A stretch of 64,000 bases of DNA from Glandiceps talaboti. Taxonomy: Eukaryota > Hemichordata > Enteropneusta > Spengelidae. Below, piece after piece: positions 1 to 13,410 of this stretch (its first letter is position 1; every line of letters starts with the position of its first letter). A model generated the notes under the pieces. That model was given only the letters and a program-made list of their open reading frames with translations. It was not told where the DNA came from and did not search any database. Position numbers and translations under genes: made by a program. The stretch lies in NCBI RefSeq assembly GCF_964340395.1, contig NC_135565.1, forward strand, positions 22,987,929 to 23,051,928, written 5' to 3'.

Positions 1-344
1 GATCGTTATTGGTCGTATACATAATAAGACATATTTAAATTGTGCCATCAGCTCAGATGATGAATCCACATTTGTGTGTCATCATGGAAATGCGACCTCA
101 CTCCAAATTAATTATGTTCATTGTCTTCTATTCTGTATGCTAATGTTTTGCACACATGTGTGGTAGGGTGTGTTGTCTGTACATGTACATAATTATATAT
201 ATTTTTAATTCTTAATTATAATAACAACTTCATAATATATACATGTATAACAAATTATTTTCACATCTCCCAATGAGAGTTTGTTAGACAGATTTTACAG
301 TACATTATACAATGTAAAATATAGCAGTATAATTAGATATTATA
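1..344. other. Non-coding, nothing recognised
   Basis: AT-rich sequence with a few TACATGTA motifs. No coding frame, RNA gene or repeat unit could be supported. Confidence 0.6.
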
Positions 345-690
345 CTTTTCTTCGTTCAGCCAAGGTAAATACCAGTGTCCTAAGGGTTTTTTGTCAGTAC
401 GAGTCACTAGACGAGTACTGACAACCTGAAGGTCACAAGTAGTACAAGTATTTTCCGACTGAATGAAGAAAATGTCGGAGTATTACATAATTAAACCAGC
501 ACCTATAATATAAAATAAATCAAGGAAAGTAATATTACAATTTTGGTTTTGACTCATATTTCTAACACAGCATAACTAGTGATATACATGTGGACATGTA
601 GTCATAATGTAGAGCGACCAGAGTATATACATGTACATTTTGTATTCCATATTTTTTGTTCATCTTGACTCGTGCATGGTATAACGTTAA
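345..690. mobile_element. Foldback-headed nonautonomous element, copy 1
   Basis: Starts with an imperfect palindrome: TTCGTTCAGCCAAGG...CCTAAGGGTTTTTTGTCAGTAC is answered by GTACTGACAACC...AGGTCACAAG...CGACTGAATGAAG. A ~210-bp module follows (AACCAGCACC, ATCAAGGAAAGTAAT, TTTTGACTCATATTTC, GACCAGAGTATA, TCCATATTTTTTGTTCA). The same order occurs at 42105-42430, and parts at 13186, 23462, 25400 and 41855. No coding potential. Confidence 0.75.
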
Positions 691-1221
691 ACATCTCTTG
701 TACAATGTAGTTGATAGTACAATAACTAAATTTGATACTGAAGTCTTAATATTTTTAAGTAGTCATTTTGTCCATTGTTTAGTCATGATAGTGTGTAATT
801 AGCTCCAAATTGATAGTCTTGACCCAAGCAACACATAACATTGGTTAGTACAATGTAACTGTAACCTTTACCATAAAGAGATAATGTTGTCATCATTACC
901 AGTGGTAAGTAGATATGATTGTGTGGTCACTTAGATGCAAATCGTCATGGAAACAAACAAACAAAATGAATCCATGCCTGTAACAGTTATGGTAATGAGT
1001 TGTCATGGCAACAGACAAAATATGATAAAAGTAATTGCAATAAACAAACTGTTTGCATGATTAGCTTTAAGTGGGTGACTCTAACAACAAAATTGAACAG
1101 TATGAATTTTTCATTGGCATGTAGTTTAATATTTTGCCATGGAAACTGTAACCATAGCAATATGTTTAGTATTATCTTGGTTGCAGATACATGTAGTATA
1201 CACAATGTAAAAACAGTGGTC
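691..1221. other. Non-coding, nothing recognised
   Basis: AT-rich. Short open frames on both strands (about 990-1280) have no recognisable domain and run into the SINE. Confidence 0.5.
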
Positions 1222-1573
1222 GGTTTAGAATTAGAATGTAGGTTTGAGCACTGTCGCTGCCGTTTGTTTCTGAGTGGCTAAAGTCCTTTGGCAAGATTTT
1301 AACCATGATTGTGCCTCAGTCAACCAAACTATACTTAGGGACCTGGTAGGATAGGGGCTGTAATGTGAATGTGTTAATTCTATGTGCTTATAAAGGCTGC
1401 AATGGATTGTATGCTCCCCAGGGAGTTGAGGAAGTATAAAGGGCTGTTGTGTTGCTGTAGATCCAAACCAGGGGATAATAATAGTAAATCACTTTGAGCA
1501 CAGAGTGGGAAAGCGCTACATGTACATGCATATAATAATCAACACTATTATTATTATTATTATTATTATTATT
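1222..1573 (+). mobile_element. tRNA-derived SINE, copy 1
   Basis: Weak B-box-like region (GTAGGTTTGAGCACTGTCGC), body with CTGAGTGGCTAAAGTCCTTT, GGGACCTGGTAGGATA, GGCTGCAATGGATTGTATGC, and a 3' part CACTTTGAGCACAGAGTGGG then AAAGCGCTA, ending in (TTA)n. The GCTTTGAG...AAAGCGCTATATAA type of 3' end is the one shared with L2-like LINE tails in many animals. Matches copies at 18931 and 22712 in order. Confidence 0.85.
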
Positions 1574-2280
1574 TTCTTGGCTAAAAGTACAACATTGTAT
1601 GGTCCTACATTGTATGTATGTATACATGTATAATATGTACATGCATGGAGTGACAAAAAGTTTACTTGATATTCTAGTAGTCAATCCAATCTCATTGAAT
1701 AAAAGTGTCTTGTGCAATACTATATACATTGTACACTTTTAATGCTGAACTCTTAGAAGGGCAATGTCCAGTGTGAGTTCATAGAATACAAAATGTATAT
1801 ATATTACATAGCATTGATGTACATGTATAGCATTACAAGCAGTGATGATTACTATGCAAATGTGTATAAGATGGATGTTTTAGGTAAATGTCAGCATACT
1901 CATTAACAGACTGTGTAGTACAGTATGCACTATATTTTAGAATACTAATTTGTATACACTGTGTGTCACATGTACTGTTAGTATATTACATATTGTATCA
2001 TAGCATTGATGTACTGTGTATATGTACAATGTGTATATGCATTAGTTGTAGTGTTGATTATTATGAATGTACATTACAATGTATTTGTATATATCATGGA
2101 TTTTTTAAGTAAATGTCACTCCACACTTTAACTTTGAAGACAATATATTTTAAAATAGCAATTTGTGTAGTGTCACATGTACTGTTAGTACATTATGTAT
2201 TGTATCATAGTGCTGATGTATATGCATTACATGTAGTATTGATTATAATACATTTGTAAATGTACATTCGCATACATGTA

Positions 2281-2716
2281 ATGTTGTACGTACGTATGTA
2301 CATGTACATGTACATATGTATGTACAAGTATGTATGTATGTATGTATGTACGTATGTATGTATCATTTGTATGTATGTATGTATGTATGTATGTATGTAC
2401 GTACGTACGTACGTACGTACGTACGTACGTACGTACGTATGTATGTATGTATGTATGTATGTATGTATGTATATACGTATGTACGTACGTACGTACGTAC
2501 GTACGTACGTACGTACGCACGCACGCATGCACGCACACACGTACGTACATACGTATGTATGTATGTATGTATGTATGTATGTATGTATGTATGTATGTAT
2601 GTACGTACGTACGTACGTACATACGTACATACGTACGTACGTACATACGCACGCACACACGTACGTACATACGTATGTATGTATGTATGTATGTATGTAT
2701 GTATGTACATGTATCA
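2281..2716. repeat. GTAT/GTAC microsatellite
   Basis: Alternating blocks of (GTAT)n and (GTAC)n, with small (GCAC) variants. Long open frames on both strands consist only of MYVC/RTYV-like repeats and are artefacts. Confidence 0.98.
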
Positions 2717-2828
2717 TGTGTATGATGGATGTTTTAGGTAAATGTCAGCACACTCATTAACAGACTGTTTAACTGTAAAGACTATATTTTAGAATACCAT
2801 TTTGTATACAGTGTCACATGTTAGTATA

Positions 2829-2966
2829 CATACGTATGTATGTATGTATGTATGTATGTATGTATGTATGTATGTACGTACGTACGTACGTACGTACGTA
2901 CGCACGCACGCACGTACGCACGTACGTACATACGTATGTATGTATGTATGTATGTATGTATGTACA
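2829..2966. repeat. Second GTAT/GTAC microsatellite
   Basis: Same block order as the tract at 2281 (GTAT, GTAC, GCAC, GTAC, GTAT), consistent with duplication of the whole repeat and its flank. Confidence 0.97.
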
Positions 2967-3394
2967 TGTATCATGTGTATGATGGATGTTTTAGGTAAAT
3001 GTCAGCACACTCATTAACAGACTGTTTAACTGTAAAGACTATATTTTAGAATACCATTTTGTATACAGTGTCACATGTTAGTATACATATATTACGTATT
3101 GTATCGTATCGTAGTGTTGACTACTATTGGAAATGCATGTACATGTATGATAGACTGGTAAATGTCAACAAACTGTATAAGACAAAGCATCTAATGTAGA
3201 ATACCACTTTTTATCCAGTAATTAGTTTCACATATTGATTGAATGTAATGACCTGTAACAACTACACATGGCTAACTTGTACATTGTATGAGAGGTATTT
3301 GATAAATTGGAAGGCAACCCATTGCAAATATACAATATAGCTATTGGAGATACATTAATTGTGTAAGTATGTGTAAAAAACCATGCAGTCCCAA

Positions 3395-3905
3395 TTGTAC
3401 AATGAAGACAGTGGGTACATTTTGTGTAACAGTGTATATGTTGTGATACATGGACATGTACCGGGTACATGTAAAAACCCATCACAAATGCATGTACAGT
3501 GTAGATACAAATGTACATGTAATGAAGATCTTCTGTGTTTGTATGTGACACATATAAACACCCATTACAAATACATAATAATGTAAGTAATGAAGACTTT
3601 CTGTGTGTATGGTGTGAAACATGTAAATACCCATCAGATATACATGTATACAAAATAATGTACAATGAGGGCAATAGGAAGACTTTGTTTTAAAAGTGTA
3701 TATGATGTGATACAAAATTAATGTACATGTACATGTAAAACACTAATCACAAATAAATGTACAATCAGCTAATGAAGACGTGTAGGCTGTAGGCAGTGGA
3801 GACATTTTGTGTACATGTATGTATTATGGTATAATACATCTAAACACCCATCACAAATATATGCATACAAATGTACAATGAAGGCAGTGAAGACATGTTG
3901 TGTAT
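3395..3905 (+). repeat. Diverged ~110-bp tandem repeat, about 5 units
   Basis: Units share AATGAAGACA, a TTTTGTGTA stretch, GTGATACAT and AACACCCATCACAAAT followed by TACA-rich sequence. Units begin near 3402, 3521, 3586, 3665, 3771 and 3880 with indels. Confidence 0.7.
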
Positions 3906-4079
3906 GTACAGTAACTGTATATTATAGAGTGTAGCATGATCATAATTAATTGATTAAGTCATCAGCTTGATAGCTTTTGTAGATTGTATGTGTGAAGCAA
4001 TGATATAAATTAGATTAGAATGAGTTTTGAAACAGGAAATGACAGATGGACAGACAATAGAGAGAAATATTCAGTAAAC
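3906..4079. other. Non-coding, nothing recognised
   Basis: AT-rich, no repeat unit or frame supported. Confidence 0.5.
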
Positions 4080-4120
4080 AAGAGAGAGGAGAGAGAGTGA
4101 GTGAGAGAGAATGAGTGAGA

Positions 4121-4190
<70 letters not shown>

Positions 4191-4229
4191 GAGACAGAGA
4201 CAGACAGACAGACAGACAGACAGAGAGGG
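4080..4229. repeat. GAGA/GACA microsatellite
   Basis: (GA)n mixed with (GACA)n over about 150 bp, purine-rich on the plus strand. Confidence 0.97.
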
Positions 4230-5073
4230 AGGGGTCGTTTTTATTCTATTGTTGTTAAATTTCAGTGTTTGAATGTTCTGTTCAGAAAGTTGAAAATTAG
4301 CCTCGAGTGTATATTATCTAATTTGAATTTGAATGATATTGTCTATGTACTTTTATGATGGACTTGATGAAATTTTTAATTTGTGCAAACCACTTAATAA
4401 AAAGCACAGCTTGGGATAACAATGTGATTTACAATGTGATACATGTGTGCACCTAAAGATAGGAATTACACAAATTTCCCTTTTGATAAAAAAGTAATTG
4501 TGCTCCTGTATGTATATGTCCATGCATACAGTAACTATATATATATAGCATGCACATGCTAAATTAAATGTACAATAATAACATTTTCAAAGGCAAAGAA
4601 AATTAAAGTATCAATTATTCAGTGTTATCATTTCAAAACATAAATCAATATTTTCAATTATTCATGTAATCAATTTTCATGTTTTATTTGTTTAGTAGCT
4701 AAATTTAGAAACAAATTGTAGATGAAATATTAAATATTGATAAAATACTTAGACATTATAATGACAGTCAATAGTGATACACTTAATACATTAGTTTGTT
4801 ACCAAGTACTAATTCAATATCATACTCATGTGAATGATTTTTATTAAGAAGGATCTAATGAGATAACATCAATCTGACCTTATTTCTCAAATCATTTACA
4901 GGTGAATTAAAGCCTAACTGACATTGCCATAAATAGATTACACTAGAGATGTTTTAAAACCAAGGCAAAGTGAGGTTTTTTGTTTGGTACATGTACATGT
5001 AGATTCATGTTTTTTCCTGAAAAAGAAACTTGAATTTTGCTATTTGGTCGACTTTCAGTGGATAGTAAGTTGG
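4230..5073. other. Non-coding, nothing recognised
   Basis: AT-rich with no coding frame or repeat that I can support. Confidence 0.5.
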
Positions 5074-5445
5074 TGCTTCATTTTATTTGCATACCTGATC
5101 TATTTGCATATCTTGATTCATTTGGATTCTGGTGTATTTGCATACCCGGTTCTTTATTTGCCTATTTTGATTCATTTGGATATCTGGTGTATTTGCATAT
5201 CTGGTGCTTCATTTGCATATCTTAATTCATTTGGATATCTGGTGTATTTGCATATCTGGTGCTTCATTTGCATATCTTGATTCATTTGGATATCTGGTGT
5301 ATTTGCATATCTGGTGCTTCATTTGCATATCTTGATTCATTTGGATATCTGGTGTATTTGCATATCTGGTGCTTCATTTGCATATTTTGATTCATTTGGA
5401 TATCTGGTATATTTGCATACCTGGTGCTTAATTTACATATGTGGT
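5074..5445 (+). repeat. 55-bp tandem repeat rich in ATTTGCAT octamers
   Basis: Unit contains TTTGCATATCTGGTGCTTCA, TTTGCATATCTTGATTCA and TTTGGATATCTGGTGTA. About six to seven units are present. The octamer ATTTGCAT appears 12 times in about 350 bp. Confidence 0.95.
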
Positions 5446-6612
5446 TACACTTATATCTAACTGATGACCATGTATACATGTACATGTGTGGGTTACAACA
5501 TGGTACACCATCATGCATGTTGTAGTATAATGTATTTCAAAGCTGCTCTTCATTATAAGCCATATTTTACTTTCTTACAGGTCCTCAATCTTAGTGAAAA
5601 CCCTGTATTATACAGGAAAACATTTTTGCTGGTGATTGCAAATTTGCTTTGCTTAAAGTCTAATGAGAGTTTGTGAAAATGAGATACATTGTATGGAATG
5701 TCTATGGCAGAGCCATTATACACCTCTGAAGTTGTTAGCTCTTACCCCTCTTAGCACTGCAGCCTTGGTTTGATTCTGCCCGGTGCCAGCTGGGTCCTTT
5801 TGAAATAGTAAAAGAAATTCAATCATCTTTTTTTTCAAGGAAATTGACAATCTTATATTATCCAATGTAGTTAACATTAAGTATTTGGTGGCCATATTGG
5901 ATTTTAAAATGACTGGACAGTGGTAAATGTTAATATCATTTTGATGTACATGTATAGTTAAAAAATGTGTATGATGATGTAACATGCCTAGATTTCCATA
6001 TCTCCTACACGTACCTTAAACAACAACACATCCGGATGCATACCAGTCTTCTCTGTTCTCATAATATAAAACTACAGTAACTGTATGGTTTCACTTTTTC
6101 AAATTGGAGTCCCAGGATGGAACTTGTATACAAGATAGATATTATTAAATACATGTACTGTACAAAGGGTCATCCTTTGGCATTTAGCTAGAAACAAACT
6201 ATAATACCTATTTGTGGTGATTGATTGGAGTCTGGTAATTGTTTGCTTGCCCTTTTGACATTTATTGGAAGAATTTGTAATGCCATTTATTTTTCATCAA
6301 AGGAGGACTTACTAGTGTATTCAGATATAACCTTTTACTTTCTTAATCTATCTGTTTATCTGTTTTTATCATTCAAAATAGACTTGCTTATGTAAGTCTC
6401 TCGGCTTTTTTCAAACTTGATTTGAGTATTTGGAAAAAAACAACATGCAACTACATGTATGTACTTTTGAAATTAAAACCTGAGTGAGTTTTTAAAAAAC
6501 AGTCAGGTATAAATAGTGAATAGTGAATAATAAACAAAAAATGTGCCCTATACATTACATGTAACTATGTACAATGAAATAAAAGTGAACTCTAGGTTCT
6601 ACAATTTGTACC
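5446..6612. other. Non-coding, nothing recognised
   Basis: Unique AT-rich sequence. Short frames at 5464-5676 and 5716-5985 show no family features. Confidence 0.5.
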
Positions 6613-6778
6613 CCAGCTCTTTACACACACACACACACACGCACACACAGACACATTTGTACACACATGCACACACATGCATTCATGTACAGATGTGCAC
6701 ACACACACACACACACACGTACAATACATGCACGCAAACACACACATGTATGTACACACACACATTTATACACATATA
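6613..6778. repeat. CA-rich microsatellite region
   Basis: Interrupted (CA)n blocks with ACATGC and TGTACA interruptions. Confidence 0.95.
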
Positions 6779-8124
6779 GAAAGTGGATGTGAGATCAATT
6801 CTGTTCATGTTATTCAGTTAGTATTATCTAATGCTATTCTGTTAGTGTCATCGTGGATGTGAGAGCTGTACATGTAGTTATCCTGTCAACTTGTTTATGG
6901 AGAATACACTGTTCGGATATAACTGTTTTTTGTTATGGAGAGTAATGTTACATGTAGCTAAAATCTACAATATCTTCTGAACTCCCTAGGTGGTTTATTC
7001 AATGTATGGGTTCTCCACCAAAATTATGGCACAAGGTACAATGTATATTGAAATCCTGGCAAAGATTACGTGATATCTCTATTTGTTACCTGAGTTCTTG
7101 AGCTATAGAATAAACTAGATGTTATACATAATAATATATGACTGTATATTTTCTATCAAAGAAAAGTGTACAGTATACAACTGTAGAGTACACAGTCATT
7201 ATACTTTTACTATCAGATATGACATTCTGCAAGGCAGTATTGGATATGAAAGCATATACTGTTGTTACAAATGTACATGTACATGTACTTGTATGTGATC
7301 AGGTGTTATAGTCAGAGATTACACCATGTAAGTGTCTATGTTAACTGATTCACAGCAGTATGCACAGTTGATAGATATTACAATGGCAATCAAAGTTTCA
7401 GCTTTCTAAGATAGACACAAACTAAAAATATTGTTGAGACATATTTACTTGGTTTAATAGTCGCTTGGTTATCCAGACTTACACCACTTGGGGGGGGGGG
7501 GGGGGCTACTATGAGACCATCTACATGTGTGTGTACTTGCAGAATCTACCACACCTAACAACAGTAGTTTTAGTGTCTCTATCAAGAAGGCCGAAACCTT
7601 GCTTGCCACTGTAGTAGTACCAATAGTATCCATTTACAATTTATGGACTGTCTGCTTCATTCAATTTGAGAGAAAACTGTGTGTAGTTTGATAGATAAAT
7701 GTACTGTTGTCGTATTTATTTTGGCGCAAGAAAAACTTGCCGGAATATAGGATGTGTCAGGTGCAATTTAATTTGTCAGAAAATACATATTACATAGGGA
7801 AATACGGAGACCCATAGCCTGCCCACTTGACAAATATGTTTGTAATGCTAAACAAAAATAATGAAATGAATCTACAGTTAGCAGAATAAGATATAGTTGA
7901 AAGATTTAGAAACCGAAATGTTTCAATCGTCAGATATCATATCGTGTAACTTCATTTTGAATGTGTTATTTTATAATAGTAATAGCAACTAATATGTATG
8001 TATACAAAATGTACATGTATTGCTGTTGACCCAGTGACTAAGCACATGTATACATTGTGCAATCAGCCATTCAGTAATTAGGTTTGTCAGTAATGAGTCA
8101 CAATTTTAGAATTCATCACTAGTG
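6779..8124. other. Non-coding; poly-G tract inside
   Basis: AT-rich unique sequence. A run of 16 G at 7491-7506 is the only notable feature. Confidence 0.6.
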
Positions 8125-8530
8125 ATATTGCTAATTTGTTTGCAATTAGCATAGTGTTTGGCGTATTGTCCATATTTAGTATGATTAATATTATGTCAAA
8201 AACTGTCTTTTGGATATAGGAACAATTACTGCAATGTATATTGTCTTCTCAAAGCAAAATGAAGGAAAGTGTGATATACTGTGAATTTGCATATAATTAG
8301 CATAGTGCTTAGCATATTTTCCATATTTAGAATTATTTTAATATTATCTAATAAATAAATCTTATCATATTATTCATTCAACAGAAAATTTTTCACAACA
8401 CAATTATTGTACATGTATGTTGTTTACCCAAAAGTACTTTTAACTCAAGGCAAAATACTGCTAATTTGCATACAATTAGCATAGTGTTTGGTGTATTTTC
8501 CATATTTAGAATCATGTCAATAATCTAGTC
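8125..8530 (+). repeat. Diverged repeat of ~160 bp, 3 copies
   Basis: GCTAATTTG-TGCAATTAGCATAGTGTTTGG and TTTTCCATATTTAGAAT recur near 8131, 8285 and 8460. ATAATTAGCAT/ATTTGCAT palindromic parts are shared. Copies are well diverged. Confidence 0.8.
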
Positions 8531-8997
8531 ATTCACACTTCTCTCAATATGCAAATGTCTGTTTTCTCCCCGACTATTTTAGAACTCCAGCAAAATGAAA
8601 TAGACTATACATGGACAATTGAGTAAAAAGCCAAATACAGACATGTACATATATGTAGGAAAGCACATTTTTAAAACCAGGTTTAAATATTTAGAGATGT
8701 CTCTCAGATCTGTAGAATCCTGAGTCAATTTAATTCAACTCTCCAGTCACGTTTCAGGTCTAAGTGACTATATAATCCATCCATTGATTCACATCAAAAT
8801 ATTCAATATAATTATCATGGTTTTGAGGAAGACAAATTGACTGCGGGAAATACACATGTAAATTATGTAATCTGATTAGTACTAGTAGTTGAGTTTAAGA
8901 CACTGTCTTCAGTATTTCTATATCGTGTTCACATAACTCTAGATACATGTTTGTTTTAGTTGTTCTACAGAATGTCTGTATTGTTTATATTCAGCTC

Positions 8998-9600
8998 AAT
9001 ACATGTACATTAGTATACATGAAGTACCTGGTATATGTACTGTACACTGTGTATATCTGTATACAATAATTATGTATACATGTACATTTGTATACATGAA
9101 GTACCTGGTATATGTACTGTACACTGTGTATATCTGTATACAATAATTTTGTATACATGTACATTAGTATACATGTAGTACCTGGTATATGTACTGTACA
9201 CTGTGTATATCTGTATACAATAATTATGTATACATGTACATTTGTATACATGAAGTACCTGGTATATGTACTGTACACTGTGTATATCTGTATACTACAA
9301 TTATATATACATGTACATTAGTATATATGTAGTACCTGGTATATGTACTGTACACTGTGTATATCTGTGTACAATAATTTTGTATACATGTACATTTGTA
9401 TACATGTACTACCTGGTATATGTACTGTACACTGTGTATATCTGTATACTACAATTATATATACATGTACAATTTTGTATACATACATGTACATTTGTAT
9501 ATGTATATGTACGTACTGTACATTTTGTATATCTGTATACAATAATTATGTATACATGTACAATTGTGTATACATGTATGTTTGTATACATACAACATCA
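8998..9600 (+). repeat. ~77-bp minisatellite, about 7-8 copies
   Basis: Unit contains TGAAGTACCTGGTATATGTA, CTGTACACTGTGTATATCTG, TATACAATAATTATG and TATACATGTACATT. Late copies degrade. The open frames here are repeat artefacts. Confidence 0.97.
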
Positions 9601-10373
9601 TGTACAATTTATGGTTGAAATATATGTACAAAATATAATATGAGAGATTTCTACATTGCCACAGTCATTTTTAACCAAACATGTATATATGCCCTGACCA
9701 AACGGCATAACATCAGTTATTACACTCAGTCTGATGATGTCTGAGTGATTTGGAAGAAGGCTATGTAGTCACTTCAAAACCTAGATTCCATTAATGTAAC
9801 TTCACTATTACAATGTATGTGCCCTGTTAACCAAAGTGCCCTCATTAGTATGCTCTCTAATGTATGACAGAAATTTTCGTTGTTATTTATAATGATAGAA
9901 ATTGAATTTTGTTGAGTAACCACACCTACATGTACATACATGTACAATGTATATATATACCTGTAGTAAGTGTTATGGGAGTGCCAAATTTTGTTATGTC
10001 ACAAGAAATTGCTGTGTGTAACTGTAAGTGGCAGATCAAATTTGCATAGAGGGCATACTGGTCCACATTCTTTGCAGTCAGCTGAATATACGTACATACA
10101 TCATCATGTAATACAGTACACCACTACATTTGTATTCATATACAGATATACCTGTGGACAGGTTTCGAGGTTAGACCACCTAATTTGTAGTTTGATACCC
10201 TTATGTGAATTAGGTTGTATATTATAAATAATATATCATTTATTTATTTGTACTAGAATTGTGTTAGTACAACCCTACATTGATCACTTTTGAAGTGTCT
10301 TAATCGTGGAATAAATGGTGTTTTTTTTGTAACTTGATTCATCTGTTTTTAGATCGATGTAGATGTGATGTGT
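9601..10373. other. Non-coding, nothing recognised
   Basis: AT-rich unique sequence, including the frame at 9970-10227, which has no family features. Confidence 0.5.
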
Positions 10374-10450
10374 AGTGTGTGTGTGTGTCTTTGTACATTA
10401 TGTGTGTCTGTGCATCTATGTATGTGTGTCTGACTGTCTGACTGACTGAC

Positions 10451-10501
<51 letters not shown>

Positions 10502-10620
10502 GTCACCTACATTGTGGGCGAACAAAATGTACATGTACATGTACCTGTCTATCTGTGTATATTTTTCTGACTGTCTGCCTAGCTGACTGTCTGTGTGTCC
10601 ATCTGTCCATCAGTATGTCC
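10374..10620. repeat. TG/TCTG microsatellite
   Basis: (GT)n, then (TGAC)n and a long (TCTG)n, with a diverged second TCTG patch around 10566-10615. Confidence 0.97.
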
Positions 10621-10994
10621 ATGTAATTGTAATTCATATTCTTAAACTGAAAGGTGATGTTAGGTATACATGTACATGTATGTAAATACAAGTGTACATA
10701 CATCATACATGAATTTATTTTGTACATGTATTCTCACCATTAAATGCAAATTGTCAAATTTGTGTCATGTTAGATTTTGAATGAGAAACTCGTCTAAAAT
10801 ACCAATAATGCCAGTGATATTAGTCATAACTACATGTATACTGTACAGGCGTGATTATTTTGAAAGATGACATCAATGTAGTACACGTACGTATTACTAC
10901 ACCACAGAATACTTTATTTCCAATTAATGAATGAAAGAAATACTTACAGTCAATTAGCATAAAAGCCAAATGAATCAGGAATGTGATTAGCAAC

Positions 10995-11530
10995 ATGACC
11001 CCTGGGTGAATATTAAGACGTAATTCCCTATAGGGTTACAATGGAGATGGACAGGTTGAAGGCTAGACATCCATCGTAATCTTTATGTTTACCATCCTGT
11101 CCACCTGGATGAATATTAAGACGTAATTCCCTATAGAGTTACAATGGAGATGAGACAGGTTGAAAGTTGGCCATCCATTGTAATCTTTATGTTTACCATC
11201 CTGTCCACCTGGGTGAATATTAAGAAGTAATCCCTATAGAGTTACAAGGGTCTTGAGACAGAATGAAGGTTGGCCATGCATTGTAATCTTTATGTCAACC
11301 ATCCTGTCCACCTGGGTGAATATTAAAAAAGTAATTCCCTATAGAGTTACAAGGGTCTAGAGACAGGTTGAAAGTTGGCCATCCATTGTAATCTTTATGT
11401 TAACCATCCTGTCCACCTGGGTAAATTAATACAAAATGTATTAAGAAATATGATCCCTATAGGGAACCTTTCAATGAAGATGAGACAGGTTGAAGGCTGA
11501 ACATCCACTGTAATCCTTATGTTTACCAAA
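10995..11530 (+). repeat. ~105-115-bp tandem repeat, about 5 copies
   Basis: Unit: CTGGGTGAATATTAAGACGT, AATTCCCTATAGGGTTACAA, GAGACAGGTTGAAGG, CCATCCATTGTAATCTTTAT, GTTTACCATCCTGTCCACC. Copies start near 11003, 11105, 11209, 11312 and 11417. Confidence 0.95.
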
Positions 11531-13185
11531 CTGTTGACATTACATGAAAATGAAAAATAATATGTTCATAGAAAGGCATGCATAATACTTACTAGAAAGG
11601 TTAATGTACATTGGATCTACTCCAGCATGACATTACCACCAAGCTACATAGCTACATACATGTATGCCATTGACCTGGCTACATTACATGTACATGTAGC
11701 TTACCAACTTATCACCAGGATAGCTCAGTGATAACACCAGGTTGGCACTAACACTGTACCAGCATACATTAGCAACTGGAAAAGGTTACACCTACACCAT
11801 CCCTACATGTGTTAAAACCAGGCTACATGTACATTGTATATTCTGTAGCTAGCAAAGGGCCAGCACTAACACTTCATTAAGTGTTGCAAATGGATCAACT
11901 TGGAAGGGTTAATGCCTGCACAAGCTCAGTGTTAATATCAGGCTGTATTCAGAGAAGAATATCTTACTGATATATTTGTACATGTACCTGTACATGTATA
12001 CTTGGCTTTATTTATACAGCTGTACCCACTAACATTCAGCTTTTCACTGTTTTTTGGACGATGTACATTTTTGTAATTCTACAAATTGAATGTACATCCA
12101 GTGTATGTATTACTTTAGTCTATTTTAAGTTTGTTCACAACAAGATTGAAATTGAAAGTGGTTTTAATAATAGAAGAATCTAGCCCAGGAGAGGGTATAC
12201 ATGTACATGTACATACACAGTATACACAGTACTGAAATTCCTAATGGTAAACTTTAATTTCATAACTCATATAAGTTCTTTTTATGATGTGATTTCATCA
12301 TAAACTTGTAAGTGTTATTTATAGCATATGAATATGATAATTATATAAATGATATTGTATGATGATAATCTCATAAATTCATTTTCATATCTAAGTTTCA
12401 GATAGAAATATCGATAGTAAAAACTGTATTTTTACTATTTTCATTCAGCGTATACATATATCATTCTGTAAATTAAAAATATCATTAAATTTTATTGAAA
12501 TTGATTTTAACATCAGTAAAATTTTATGTACCCTGGTATCCGTAACTGTACTATGTATGTTAATGACCTTATTAAGACTTCAAGGTATATTGTATGGTTA
12601 TACAGTGTATGTATCATACCAATCTCTGCCTACAGAATAAATGAGTTTTGTTAATCTTTAAATAAGAAAAATCCCTATTGTAGGGAGACTTTTATTTCAA
12701 CTTTAGCATTTTTAAAATTAAATCAGTTCTTCTTTCTCTTAGTTGTTTGTGAATGGTTGATGACAATACATAATAATAATTTTTGACATCAAAGTATACC
12801 TCAACAAAAACTTCAGGTTAGATTGGATGTTTTTGGTGAGGATAATCCCTAAATAAAAAGCTGTTGAAATGAAATAATGAATGATTTATGAATAATCATT
12901 GTGGACTGAAGTATATATCTAGCCCAATCTGATTAAAATCTGATGTGGTGAAAGCGGTTAGATGTCCTTATTTACCTCTATTCATCGTGTTGTGACGTTT
13001 GTTAGAATTAAGCAGAAAAATTCAGGTTATTTATTATTTATTTATTTATATCATATCATTATTCAATAATAATATTTGTTTATTATCTATGTATTTATTT
13101 ATTTTTTAATGTAAAGTTTAAAAGCTACAGTACGTATATACACATGTAGTCACATGTAGTCTCACACACTTAGTACATGTAGGAG
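11531..13185. other. Non-coding, nothing recognised
   Basis: AT-rich, with TACATGTA-dense stretches (11650-12000) and short loosely repeated GTTAACACCAGGCT phrases around 11700-11950. No gene or clear repeat. Confidence 0.5.
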
Positions 13186-13410
13186 ATATATGTATAACAT
13201 AATTAAAACAGCGCCAGTAATATTAAAGAAAAATCAGGGAAAGTAATAACAATTTTGAAAATTTTGACTTATATTTCAAACGAGAAAAACCAATGATGTA
13301 GACACACATTGTCATGACACAGACATGTGCTATCAAGACATAGGATGACCAGAGTATATTATATATTCCATATTTTTTGTTCAACTTGGCTCGTGCATAT
13401 TATGATAGTC
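13186..13410. mobile_element. Foldback-headed element, 3' module only (copy 2)
   Basis: Matches the 3' module of the 345-690 copy in order: AACATAATTAAAACAGCGCC, ATCAGGGAAAGTAAT, TTTTGACTTATATTTC, ATGACCAGAGTATA, TCCATATTTTTTGTTCA, GGCTCGTGCAT. The palindromic head is absent. Confidence 0.75.

Larger units (their letters stand above)
1745..3240 (+). repeat. Diverged higher-order tandem repeat
   Basis: A segment containing GGATGTTTTAGGTAAATGTC, ACTCATTAACAGACTG, CTATATTTTAGAATACC and GTGTCACATGTTAGTA occurs near 1870, 2095, 2725, 2985 and 3150. The 2717-2828 and 2974-3085 copies are nearly identical. GTAT/GTAC microsatellite has expanded between copies. Confidence 0.85.

Noticed and set aside
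2205-3017. Long open frames on both strands rich in MYVC/RTYV/HTYI
   Set aside because: They only translate GTAT/GTAC microsatellite and stay open because the 4-bp repeat has no stop in any frame.
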